DNA of 64,000 nucleotides from Pseudarthrobacter sp. fls2-241-R2A-127 (lineage in GTDB: Bacteria; Actinomycetota; Actinomycetes; Actinomycetales; Micrococcaceae). This document shows, one piece after another, positions 52,065 to 59,971 of this stretch; within the stretch, counting starts at the first letter, position 1, and each line of letters starts with the position of its first letter. The position numbers were made by a program, and so were the translations under genes. The stretch covers positions 1-64,000 of the forward strand of contig NZ_JARVSF010000043.1 of the NCBI RefSeq assembly GCF_030209355.1. The letters run 5' to 3'. The notes below the pieces were generated by a model. It was not told where the DNA came from. It ran no database searches and saw nothing but the letters and a program-made list of their open reading frames with translations.

Positions 52065-52837
52065 CGGTCACAGCAGAAAAGCCGCTGGTCAAAATCGAAG
52101 GCCTGCACAAGTTCTACGGGCCCCACCATGTCCTCCGGGGCATCGATATGACTGTGCGGCAAGGCGAAGTGTCGGTGGTGATCGGCCCTTCGGGTTCCGG
52201 CAAGTCCACCATGCTGCGCTGCGTGAACCTGTTGGAATCGATCAGCGCCGGGCGGATCTCCGTGGGCGGCCAGCTGATTGGCTACCGCGAGGTCAACGGC
52301 AAGCTCCACGACCTCAAGACCAAGGAAATCGCCGCCCAGCGCCGCGAAATCGGCATGGTGTTCCAGCGGTTCAACCTGTTCCCGCACAAGACAGCGCTGC
52401 AAAACGTGATGGAAGCGCCGGTGCACGTCAAGGGCCAGTCCAAGGCTGCCGCCCAGGAGCGTGCGCTGGAGCTGCTGGACCGGGTGGGGCTGGCGGACCG
52501 CTCAGGCCACTACCCGTCGCAGCTCTCCGGTGGCCAGCAGCAGCGCGTTGCCATCGCCCGTGCCCTGGCCATGGACCCGGAACTCATGCTGTTCGATGAG
52601 CCGACGTCAGCCCTGGACCCGGAGCTGGTGGGCGATGTCCTGAACGTGATGAAGGACCTGGCAAAGTCGGGCATGACCATGATCGTGGTGACCCACGAGA
52701 TCGGTTTTGCCCGCGAGGTGGGTGACACCCTGACCTTTATGGACGGCGGTGTGGTGGTGGAATCGGGCGACCCCCGCGAGATCATCGCCAACCCGCAGCA
52801 TGCGCGGACCAAGGAGTTCCTGAGCCGCGTGCTCTGA
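52061..52837 (+). CDS. Polar amino-acid ABC ATPase
   Basis: A 258-residue ABC ATPase of the GlnQ/HisP group. Walker A is VIGPSGSGKSTMLRCVNLLE, the signature is LSGGQQQRVAIARALAMD, and Walker B is MLFDEPTSALDPELVGD; the switch His is in VTHEIGFAREV. A 12-residue insertion after the P-loop region (VNGKLHDLKTKEI) is typical of some actinobacterial members. It starts within the end of the permease gene and closes the operon at a strong terminator. Confidence 0.92.
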   Translation: MTVTAEKPLVKIEGLHKFYGPHHVLRGIDMTVRQGEVSVVIGPSGSGKSTMLRCVNLLESISAGRISVGGQLIGYREVNGKLHDLKTKEIAAQRREIGMVFQRFNLFPHKTALQNVMEAPVHVKGQSKAAAQERALELLDRVGLADRSGHYPSQLSGGQQQRVAIARALAMDPELMLFDEPTSALDPELVGDVLNVMKDLAKSGMTMIVVTHEIGFAREVGDTLTFMDGGVVVESGDPREIIANPQHARTKEFLSRVL

Positions 52838-52860
52838 CACGGTTCCGCCCTTCGACACGC

Positions 52861-52904
52861 AAATGCCCTGTCGCTGCCGGTACTCCGGCAGCGACAGGGC
52901 ATTT
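52861..52904. terminator. Bidirectional terminator after the ABC operon and menD
   Basis: A perfect 20-bp stem (AAATGCCCTGTCGCTGCCGG and its complement) closes a TACT loop, with A/T-rich ends on both sides. It serves the convergent amino-acid ABC operon and menD. Confidence 0.85.
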
Positions 52905-52935
52905 CCGCGTCGTGGGGCATTTTGCGCGTTGGCAG

Positions 52936-54732
52936 CTACTGCCCGGAGAGCACGACCTCCACGGCGGCGGACACGGCGTCCTTGATGCGGGCGTGGAGCT
53001 GCCGGAGCTGACGCCGGTCCGAGCGGACCTCCACGATGCTGCGCCCCCGCACCGGCCGGTCGAGCGCCTCGGCGAGTCCCGCCGTCGTACTGACCAGCGA
53101 ATGTCCGACGCCGTACGCTGCGGCGAGTGCCGCGATGTCCACCGAGTGCGGGGTGCTGAAGAGACGTTCGACGGCGTCTCCGTAGCGGCCGCCTTCCTCC
53201 ACTCCCCCGTGCTCCAGCAGGCTGAAGATGGCGCCGCCGGAATCGTTGAGGACTACGATCCGCAGGTCCGGCTGTTCTTCGCCGGCGCCGAGGAAAAGGC
53301 CGCCGGCGTCGTGCAGGAAGGTCACGTCGCCCAGCAGGACCGTGGTTTCCTGCCGGCCGCCCAGGGCAATGCCGGTGGCCGTGGAAATGGTGCCGTCGAT
53401 CCCGGCCAGGCCCCGGTTGGCATACACCGTTGCCGCAGGATCGGGCGCGGGCAGACCGGCGAGGTCCACGTCCCGGATGACGTTGGAGGATCCAAGCAGC
53501 AGTTGGCCTTGGGCATTCCGCCACACCAGGGATCCGACGGACGGGCCCGTGGCGGCGGCCTCGTCGGACACCACCTGGTCCAGCGCGTGCTGGGCGGCCG
53601 AGCCGGCAAGGAGCCAGGTGTCCAGCCAGGCGGAGGTCCCGCGGCCGGCAAATTCGGCCAGGTCCGCGAGGTTCTCCAGGGGCAGCTCCGTTCGGCGCCC
53701 GGGTTCGTACCAAGCCACCGGAACCGGCTGGTACAGGGCTGATTCAATGTCCGCGCGGGCAAGGAGTGAGGCCACGGGGCGGGACAGCGTAGGCCGGCCG
53801 AACAGCACCACCCGTTCGATGGGCTGGATGGAACCGGACCCGAAGTGCTCCAGCAGCAGCCGGTATGGGCCCACCGCGTTGGGGCCGAACCGGGCGTTGG
53901 AGGAGGGCTCGGCCAGGAGGGGGACGTTGTGGGCCCGGGCGAATGCTTCGGCGACAGGCCCTGCGTCGTGCCCGGCGAGCACCACCGTCCGCCGCTCCGG
54001 CAGGTCCTCCGGGGCCGGCGGCAGGTTCATGACCAGCGGCTCGAAGCCCACCCGATAACGCTGCCGTTCCACCTCCTCCGGCAGTCCGTCACGTGGGGAC
54101 GGAACCAGCGGGTCCCGGAACGCAAGGTTGAGCTGGACCGGCCCCGGCGGCAGGTCCGGAAATGCCCCGGTAGCTGCGGAGAGCCCGGTTTCCACGGCGC
54201 GCTGCGGGCTTGTCCCTGCGGGAACATCCGCGGCAAACCGGACCTGCTCGCCGAAGAGGTCGGGCTGGACCGTGGTTTGGTTGGCGCCGGTCCCGCGCAG
54301 TTCTTCCGGCCGGTCCGCGGAGAGGACGATCAGCGGGACGGCGGCATGGTTGGCCTCCATCACCGCCGGCATCAGGTTCCCGACGGCGGTCCCGGACGTG
54401 GTGAGGACGGCCGCGGGCGAGCCGGTGGACAGGGCAAGGCCCAGCGCCGTGAAGGCTGCGGACCGCTCGTCGATGCGGACCAGGAGGTCCACCCGGCCGG
54501 CCGCTGAGGCCTCTGCCAGGGCATACGCCATCGGGGCCGACCGGGACCCGGGCGATACCACCACGTGCCGCACGCCGCCGTCGAGCAGGGCGTTAACGGC
54601 GCTCCGTGCCGCAGCAAGCGCGCTCAACCCAGGCGTGGCGTCGGCTGGCACGCTGTCGGATGGTCCGGCGTCGGCTGGTGCGGCGTCATCTTTTGGGGTG
54701 GCGTCCGGGGCAGAATCGTTCGGCAAAGTCAC
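52936..54732 (-). CDS. menD: SEPHCHC synthase (MenD)
   Basis: A 598-residue thiamine diphosphate enzyme that adds a 2-oxoglutarate-derived unit to isochorismate. Features include VVVSPGSRSAPMAYAL near residue 60, RIDERSAAFTALGLAL, the Pro-Asn substrate part LIVLSADRPEELRGTGANQTT and the C-terminal diphosphate-binding GDVTFLHDAGGL with VVLNDSGGAIFSLLEHG. The first 35 residues are an Asp/Pro/Ala-rich tail, so the start at GTG 54732 could be too early. A 32-bp repeat array lies directly upstream. Confidence 0.92.
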   Translation of the reverse strand: MTLPNDSAPDATPKDDAAPADAGPSDSVPADATPGLSALAAARSAVNALLDGGVRHVVVSPGSRSAPMAYALAEASAAGRVDLLVRIDERSAAFTALGLALSTGSPAAVLTTSGTAVGNLMPAVMEANHAAVPLIVLSADRPEELRGTGANQTTVQPDLFGEQVRFAADVPAGTSPQRAVETGLSAATGAFPDLPPGPVQLNLAFRDPLVPSPRDGLPEEVERQRYRVGFEPLVMNLPPAPEDLPERRTVVLAGHDAGPVAEAFARAHNVPLLAEPSSNARFGPNAVGPYRLLLEHFGSGSIQPIERVVLFGRPTLSRPVASLLARADIESALYQPVPVAWYEPGRRTELPLENLADLAEFAGRGTSAWLDTWLLAGSAAQHALDQVVSDEAAATGPSVGSLVWRNAQGQLLLGSSNVIRDVDLAGLPAPDPAATVYANRGLAGIDGTISTATGIALGGRQETTVLLGDVTFLHDAGGLFLGAGEEQPDLRIVVLNDSGGAIFSLLEHGGVEEGGRYGDAVERLFSTPHSVDIAALAAAYGVGHSLVSTTAGLAEALDRPVRGRSIVEVRSDRRQLRQLHARIKDAVSAAVEVVLSGQ

Positions 54733-54754
54733 CCAACCAGTCTGCCACCCTCCA

Positions 54755-54902
54755 ACGCCCCATCACCTCCTGCCACCAAACCCCCGACGCCCCATCACCC
54801 CCTGCCCCCAAACCCCCGACGCCCCATCACCCCCTGCCCCCAAACCCCAAACGCCCCATCACCCCCTGCCGCCAAACCCCAAACGCCCCACCACCCCCTG
54901 TC
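54755..54902 (-). repeat. 32-bp tandem repeat array, left half
   Basis: Copies of ACGCCCCATCACCCCCTGCC followed by CCAAACCCC-type sequence start at 54755, 54787, 54819, 54851 and 54883, with an exact 32-bp period. Units differ by a few substitutions only. It is the reverse orientation of the array that follows at 54911. Confidence 0.85.
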
Positions 54903-54910
54903 TGGATGGG

Positions 54911-55090
54911 CAGGAGGTGATGGGGCGTCACGGAAGAACCCACGAAACGTGATGAGGCGTCACGGGAAAACCCACGAAACGTGATGAGGCGTCACGGGAA
55001 AACCCACGAAAGGTGATGGGGCGTCACGGAAAAACCCACTAGAGGTGATGGGGCGTCGCGGAAAAACCCCCGAAAGGTGATGGGGCGTCG
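54911..55090 (+). repeat. 32-bp tandem repeat array, right half (inverted)
   Basis: GATG[AG]GGCGTC recurs at 54919, 54951, 54983, 55015, 55047 and 55079, again with an exact 32-bp period. The core GTGATGGGGCGTC is the reverse complement of the left-array core, while the intervening 19 bases differ between the two halves. The inner ends pair (54883-54900 with 54911-54928) around a 10-nt gap. Confidence 0.85.
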
Positions 55091-55097
55091 CAGCGGG

Positions 55098-57164
55098 TTA
55101 GCCGCGGAACACCTGCACCACTGCCGGACGGGGCGCGCGCGCCTGGCCGGGAGCCGGCGTCGTACCTGCCGGGACGTAGTCCGGGAAGAAGGAATGCGGC
55201 GCCTCGAAGGTGCCTTCCTCGCCCGGGTGCTGCACGGAGACGAACACGGTCCGCTCGTCGTCGTGGATGACGGGGCCGCAGGTTTCGGCGTCGCGGGGGA
55301 CGGAAAGGAACTGCTCCACCTTGCCGCGCTCGGCGCCGTCGAGGGTGACCTTGAAGAGTCCGTCGTTGTAGCCGATGCCGGAGGGTGCGCCGTCGGTGGA
55401 GATCCAGAGGTTGCCCACGGAGTCGAAGGCCACGTTGTCCGGGCAGGAGATGGGCGAGACCTTGTCCGCCGGGTAGCCGGAGAAGTAGGTGACGTCGCCT
55501 TGCGCCGGATCGCCGCAGACCATGAGGAGGGTCCAGTTGAACCTGGTGGAGGTCTGGTCACCGGTTTCGGTAATTTCCACAATGTGGCCGTCGCGGTTCT
55601 GCGTGCGCGGGTTGACCTCGGTGGCGCCTTCCTTGGTGCCGGTGCCGCGGTCCGAGTTGTTGGTGCAGACCACGTAGACCTTGCCGGTGTGCAGGCTGGG
55701 CTGGACGTCCTCGCAACGGTCCATCTTGGTGGGGCCCACCTTGTCAGCGGCCAGGCGGGTGTACACCAGGACTTCTTCGACGGACATGCCCGGGACGGTC
55801 GACTTGCCGCCCACCACCAGCGGCAGCCATTCGCCGCTGCCGTCGAAGGCGCCGTCGGAGGGAAGCGCGCCGGTTCCGGTGATCTCCGTGGCGGGCGAGT
55901 TGCCGGTGAACTTGGCGACGTAGAGGTCGCCCTCGGAGAGCAGGTTCATGTTGTTGCGGCGGTCACCCTCGACGTACTTGCCCGTGGAGACGAATTTGTA
56001 GAGGTAGTCGAACTTCTCGTCGTCGCCCATGTAGGCCACTACGTGTCCGGATTCGGCCACGATCACGTTGGCGCCCTCGTGCTTGAAGCGGCCCATGGCG
56101 GAGCGCTTCTTGGGGGTGGAGGTGGGATCGAACGGGTCCACTTCCACGATCCAGCCGAACCGGTTGGCCTCGTTCTCGTAGCCGGGGTTGCGGGTGTCGA
56201 AGCGGGGATCGTCGAGTTCCCACTGGCGGGCGGTGGGCTTGGCGGTGAGGCCGTAGCGCTTGTCCGACGTAGAGGTGCCGCCGGAGACGAAGTAGCCGTT
56301 GAAGTTCTCCTCGCCGGAGAGGATGGTGCCCCAGGGGGTGGTGCCGCCGGAGCAGTTGCCGAACGTGCCCTTGATGGCGCGGCCGGAGGGATCGGCCACT
56401 GTCTTGACCAGGGCCGAGCCCGCAACGGGGCCGGTGAGCTCGTAGGTGGTGTCGGAGAGGTAGCGGCGGTTCAGCGGCGCGCCCTTCACGTAGCTCCACG
56501 GCTTGGTGGTGTTCTTGCGCTCAAGTTCCACCACGGCCAGGCCATGGGCGGCGCGGCCAATGGCGCGGGTTTCCTTGGCGTCGTAGCCGGCGGGAACCAT
56601 GATGTTTTCGTTGGTGTATTCGTGGTTGGTGAACAGCACCGCGCGGCGGCCCTTGCTGCCGGGGATTTCCACGATGTCGGTGTAGTCGTTGTTGTAGCCG
56701 AACTGCCGGGCCTGCGCTGCCGCGGTCTGGTTGTTCAGGTCGAACTCCGGGGAATCGTTGAACAGCGGGTCGCCCCAGCGGATGATGGGCTGCCAGGTGA
56801 ATCCGTCCGGGACGGTGAAGGCGTCGACGGCCTTGTCGACCGGCTTGATGGCCGTGAACTGAAGCTTGGAGTTGCCGAAGCCTTCCTTGGCGGCCTTGGA
56901 CAGGCCGGCGGCGGAGGCAGGTTCGGCGGAGCTTACGGCTGAACCGAGGGCGACGGCGAGCGCACCGGCGGCGCCAAGGCCCAGGGCGGCGCGGCGGGAC
57001 AGGGTGGCGGAAGCGATGTCGCGGAAGTAGCTGTTGGAGCTGGTGTTGCAAACCTCGCCGGCGCACGCGTTGTCGCATTTGAGTGCACATGTGACCGGGC
57101 TGCGCTTGCCCTTCGTATGGCCGAGCATGGGCAACAGGGTGAATTTGCGGGCAGTTTCAGACAT
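55098..57164 (-). CDS. phoX: PhoX-family Tat-exported phosphatase
   Basis: A 688-residue protein of the PhoX alkaline phosphatase family, which releases phosphate from organic esters outside the cell using calcium and iron. The twin-arginine signal is TLSRRAALGLGAAGALAVAL, but 55 residues precede it, including a Cys-rich ALKCDNACAGEVC stretch. Characteristic segments: AVLFTNHEYTNENIM, NCSGGTTPWGTILSGEENFNGYF, ESGHVVAYMGDDEKFDYLYKFV and PDNVAFDSVGNLWISTDG. The GGAAGG Shine-Dalgarno supports the start. PHO-box-like repeats lie upstream. Confidence 0.92.
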   Translation of the reverse strand: MSETARKFTLLPMLGHTKGKRSPVTCALKCDNACAGEVCNTSSNSYFRDIASATLSRRAALGLGAAGALAVALGSAVSSAEPASAAGLSKAAKEGFGNSKLQFTAIKPVDKAVDAFTVPDGFTWQPIIRWGDPLFNDSPEFDLNNQTAAAQARQFGYNNDYTDIVEIPGSKGRRAVLFTNHEYTNENIMVPAGYDAKETRAIGRAAHGLAVVELERKNTTKPWSYVKGAPLNRRYLSDTTYELTGPVAGSALVKTVADPSGRAIKGTFGNCSGGTTPWGTILSGEENFNGYFVSGGTSTSDKRYGLTAKPTARQWELDDPRFDTRNPGYENEANRFGWIVEVDPFDPTSTPKKRSAMGRFKHEGANVIVAESGHVVAYMGDDEKFDYLYKFVSTGKYVEGDRRNNMNLLSEGDLYVAKFTGNSPATEITGTGALPSDGAFDGSGEWLPLVVGGKSTVPGMSVEEVLVYTRLAADKVGPTKMDRCEDVQPSLHTGKVYVVCTNNSDRGTGTKEGATEVNPRTQNRDGHIVEITETGDQTSTRFNWTLLMVCGDPAQGDVTYFSGYPADKVSPISCPDNVAFDSVGNLWISTDGAPSGIGYNDGLFKVTLDGAERGKVEQFLSVPRDAETCGPVIHDDERTVFVSVQHPGEEGTFEAPHSFFPDYVPAGTTPAPGQARAPRPAVVQVFRG

Positions 57165-57236
57165 GGGGAACCTTCCGAAGGAATGTCTCTGGGGTGCCCG
57201 TTCACCCTTCCAGCCCGTTCTGAAATATTGACGCCC

Positions 57237-57258
57237 TTCAGATGAACCTGAGGTTAAC
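57237..57258 (-). promoter_or_regulatory. Candidate PHO box upstream of phoX
   Basis: On the minus strand, GTTAACCTCAG is followed directly by GTTCATCTGAA: two 11-bp units resembling the GTTCAYC direct repeats bound by PhoP in streptomycetes. The site is about 73 bp upstream of the phoX ATG. Confidence 0.45.
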
Positions 57259-57344
57259 CCATGAAAAGGCTGAAAGAAACCTGTGAAATACCAAATTCAA
57301 AGGGGCAGCCGCCGAAGTTTCAGCGCCTTGAGGGGGTGAATGTG

Positions 57345-57404
57345 ATCGACTGCTGAGTAGATGTCGTTATGGCACCCCAGAACGACATTTACTCAGCAGT
57401 CGAT
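57345..57404. repeat. Dispersed palindromic repeat, copy B
   Basis: Left arm ATCGACTGCTGAGTAGATGT-CGTT (57345-57368) and right arm 57381-57404 match in 23 of 24 positions around a 12-nt loop. The right arm encodes the last four residues and stop codon of menC. Copy A is at 29681-29742. Confidence 0.82.
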
Positions 57405-58402
57405 GGGGTGAGGAGCGCGTGGACGCGGCGGAGCCGGGCCAGCCACCAGTCCCGGCGTTCCGCCGGAGCCGCAAACCGCTCCAGCAGCCCGGCGTCGGGA
57501 ACGGCGTCGCGGAGGCCGATCGCGCCGTCGTCGGCCACCAGGGGGTCCAGGGTGATGTCCGATTCAAACAGGGACACCGTTCCCAGGCCGCACGCGTACG
57601 GCAGATGCGGCAGCGCGCCGGCTAGGGCCAGGCCTGCGCGGATTCCCACCGAGGTGTCCAGCGCAGAACTGACGACGGCGGGAAGTCCTGCCTGCGCCAC
57701 GATGTCCAGGGCGCGCCCCACTCCCCCCAGCGGGGCCACTTTGACGACAATCAGGTCCGCCGCACCGGCCCGTGCGACGCGCAGCGGGTCCGTTTCCTTG
57801 CGCACGCTTTCATCAGCGGCGATGAGAACCGGCGTTCCGGCGTCCCGCAGCCGGGTACGGACCTCGGCCAACCCCTCGATGGTGGGTACCGGCTGCTCGG
57901 CGTACTCGAGCCCCACCGCCGCCAGCCGGGTCAGGGCCGCCACGGCGCCGGGCACGTCCCAGCCGCCGTTGGCATCCACCCGGATGGCGGCGTCGGGCAG
58001 GGCTGCACGCACGGCCTCAAGCCGGGCGGCGTCGTCGTCCAGGGACTGTCCGCGCTCGGCAACCTTGACCTTGACGGCGTCCACCCGGCCAAACCGGGCC
58101 AGCACCTCCGGCACCCGGTCCGCGGGAACTGCAGGAACGGTGGCGTTGACCGGCACGGAAGTGCGCAGCGGCGCCGGAAAGCCCTGCCAGCCCGCTTCGA
58201 TGGCGGCGGCCAGCCAGCGGGAAGCCTCCGCGTCGCCGTACTCCGGGAACGGGCAGAATTCGCCCCAGCCGGCAGGTCCGCGGAGGAGCAGGGATTCGCG
58301 TCCCATGATGCCGCGGAACTTCACCCGCATGGGCAGGCTGACCACGTGCGCTGCGGCCAGCAGTTCGTCCAGCGGGGGGATCAGCGCATCACGGGCAGGC
58401 AT
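57389..58402 (-). CDS. menC: o-Succinylbenzoate synthase
   Basis: A 337-residue enolase-superfamily enzyme that dehydrates the MenD/MenH product to o-succinylbenzoate. The metal-binding and catalytic residues lie in VDAVKVKVAERGQ (Lys base), IRVDANGGWD, YAEQP and IAADESVRKETD, followed by VVKVAPLGGVG (second Lys). Length is in the range for actinobacterial MenC. Its C-terminal STAE and stop lie inside the palindromic repeat B. It is separated from menD by phoX. Confidence 0.9.
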   Translation of the reverse strand: MPARDALIPPLDELLAAAHVVSLPMRVKFRGIMGRESLLLRGPAGWGEFCPFPEYGDAEASRWLAAAIEAGWQGFPAPLRTSVPVNATVPAVPADRVPEVLARFGRVDAVKVKVAERGQSLDDDAARLEAVRAALPDAAIRVDANGGWDVPGAVAALTRLAAVGLEYAEQPVPTIEGLAEVRTRLRDAGTPVLIAADESVRKETDPLRVARAGAADLIVVKVAPLGGVGRALDIVAQAGLPAVVSSALDTSVGIRAGLALAGALPHLPYACGLGTVSLFESDITLDPLVADDGAIGLRDAVPDAGLLERFAAPAERRDWWLARLRRVHALLTPSTAE

Positions 58403-58463
58403 GCGTTCACTGTACCGGGGGCGCCAGCCTCAAGGATCTGCCCGCACAGGCTGTGTGGAGAAC

Positions 58464-59480
58464 CTAGATCCACTTGTTGTGCTTGAACGCAAGGTACAGG
58501 ATGAGCCCCAGTACCAGCATCAGTCCGATCGCATAGGGGTAGCCGTAGTCCCACTCAAGCTCGGGCATGATGCGGAAGTTCATGCCGTATATGGATGCCA
58601 CGAGCGTGGGGGCGAACAGGATGGCAGCCCAGGAGGAGATCCGCTTGACCTCCTCATTTTGCGCGTAGCTGGAAACTGTCAGGTTCTTCATTTCGTCGTT
58701 CTGGCGTTGTGCCACCAGCGCGGCGTTGACCGCGAGCGCGTTTTGCAGCAGGGCCCGGAAGGCGGCTACGCGCTCGTTGAGCCGGAGCACATGGTCCAGG
58801 ACGTCCCGGTAGTGGTCCCGGAGCTCGTAGGCCTGTTCGCGGTCCGGGGTTCCGGCCATGAGTGCCTGCAGGATTCCGGCCAGCGGACTGGTGGCCCGCT
58901 GGAACATGATGACCTGGCGGGACAGCTCGTAGATGCGGCGGGACACATCCGGGTCCGCGCCGAAGAGGTCGTCCTCGATCTCATCGATGTCGTTCTCCAG
59001 CCCGGCGGCCACGGGCTCGTATTCGTCCACCACCTGGTCCAGGATGCCGTACAGCACGGCGTCCGGTCCGAGGGCAAGGAACTCCGGCATGGCCTCCATC
59101 CGCCGCCTGACCCTGGCCAGGTCCGGGGACTCGGCATGCCGGACGGTGACCACGTACTCCTCGCCGGCAAAGACGTGAATCTCGCCGAAATCGACTTTCT
59201 CGACGTCGTCCCGGTACCTGGCGGGCCGAAGCACCAGGAACAGGCACTCGCCATAGTGCTCCAGCTTTGCCCGCTGATGGCCGGCGAGCGCATCCTCCAC
59301 GGCCAGGGCGTTGAGGTCGAATTCCTCGCCGACGGAGTGCAGTTCGGCGGCGTCAGGCCGGTAGAGGCCGATCCACGCCATGCCCTCGCGTTGCCGTAAC
59401 AGGAAGTAGGTCTCATCCAGGTCCTCCGGGTCCTCGGTCCGGACTCCATTCACGTACACCGCGTTGTCGATGATGGTCAT
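58464..59480 (-). CDS. corA: CorA-family magnesium/cobalt transporter
   Basis: A 338-residue CorA protein: a large cytoplasmic N-terminal domain, then two C-terminal helices, with the selectivity motif Gly-Met-Asn at residues 299-301 (IYGMNFRIMPE). The tail ends LILYLAFKHNKWI. The ion could be Mg, Co or Ni. The start overlaps the MarR-type gene stop (ATGA), so it is translated at the end of the ABC-exporter operon, an unusual neighbourhood for CorA. A link with the exporter is by position only. Confidence 0.9.
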   Translation of the reverse strand: MTIIDNAVYVNGVRTEDPEDLDETYFLLRQREGMAWIGLYRPDAAELHSVGEEFDLNALAVEDALAGHQRAKLEHYGECLFLVLRPARYRDDVEKVDFGEIHVFAGEEYVVTVRHAESPDLARVRRRMEAMPEFLALGPDAVLYGILDQVVDEYEPVAAGLENDIDEIEDDLFGADPDVSRRIYELSRQVIMFQRATSPLAGILQALMAGTPDREQAYELRDHYRDVLDHVLRLNERVAAFRALLQNALAVNAALVAQRQNDEMKNLTVSSYAQNEEVKRISSWAAILFAPTLVASIYGMNFRIMPELEWDYGYPYAIGLMLVLGLILYLAFKHNKWI

Positions 59481-59971
59481 GGCTGCGCCTCCCGCTCATG
59501 CTTCCAGTCGTCCAGCAAGGCCGGCATCCTCGATTGGAGGAAGCGGTAGAAGAGAGCCATCTCGGCCACCCGCGCCCGTGCCGCCGAGCCTTCCGGCAGG
59601 GCCTCTGCGGTAGCGTCCGTCAGGTCCGCGAGCTTCCCGTAAATCGGGCTGTTCCGCATGGACACCACATACCATTCGTCGTCGTGCAGTGCGTAGAGGT
59701 CGCGGCGGCTGCCGGGCTGCGATACCCGGTGCACGAACCCGACGGTCTGCAGGTAGCGCACCGCCCCTGACACGGCGGCGGCGCTGGCCCCCAGCCGCTC
59801 GGCGAGCTCCGCGGCCGTGAGGCTCCCCTGCTCGGATGACACCAGTGCCAGCAGTGTCCTGGCGGGCATCTTGGGGAACCCGGCGGCGGCGAACGCGGCC
59901 GCGGTCCGTTCGGCAGCGGCTGCGGCCACTCCGGCGTCCCGCGCGGCGGCTACCCCTGTGTCGGTGCTCAT
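59477..59971 (-). CDS. GbsR/MarR-type regulator
   Basis: A 164-residue regulator with a winged helix (LTAAELAERLGASAAAVSGAVRYLQTVGFVHRV and the wing SQPGSRRDLYALHD). The C-terminal helices include ALFYRFLQSRMPALLDDWKHE. I use ATG 59971 (MSTDTGVAAARDAG). It is encoded between the exporter permease and corA, with overlapping starts on both sides (four bases each). The palindrome upstream of the operon (62603-62618) is a likely site for it. Ligand unknown; exporter substrates are a reasonable guess. Confidence 0.82.
   Translation of the reverse strand: MSTDTGVAAARDAGVAAAAAERTAAAFAAAGFPKMPARTLLALVSSEQGSLTAAELAERLGASAAAVSGAVRYLQTVGFVHRVSQPGSRRDLYALHDDEWYVVSMRNSPIYGKLADLTDATAEALPEGSAARARVAEMALFYRFLQSRMPALLDDWKHEREAQP

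Noticed and set aside
54755..55090. CRISPR array
   Set aside because: The sequence between cores is constant within each half, not variable spacers. The halves are inverted and no cas gene is near.
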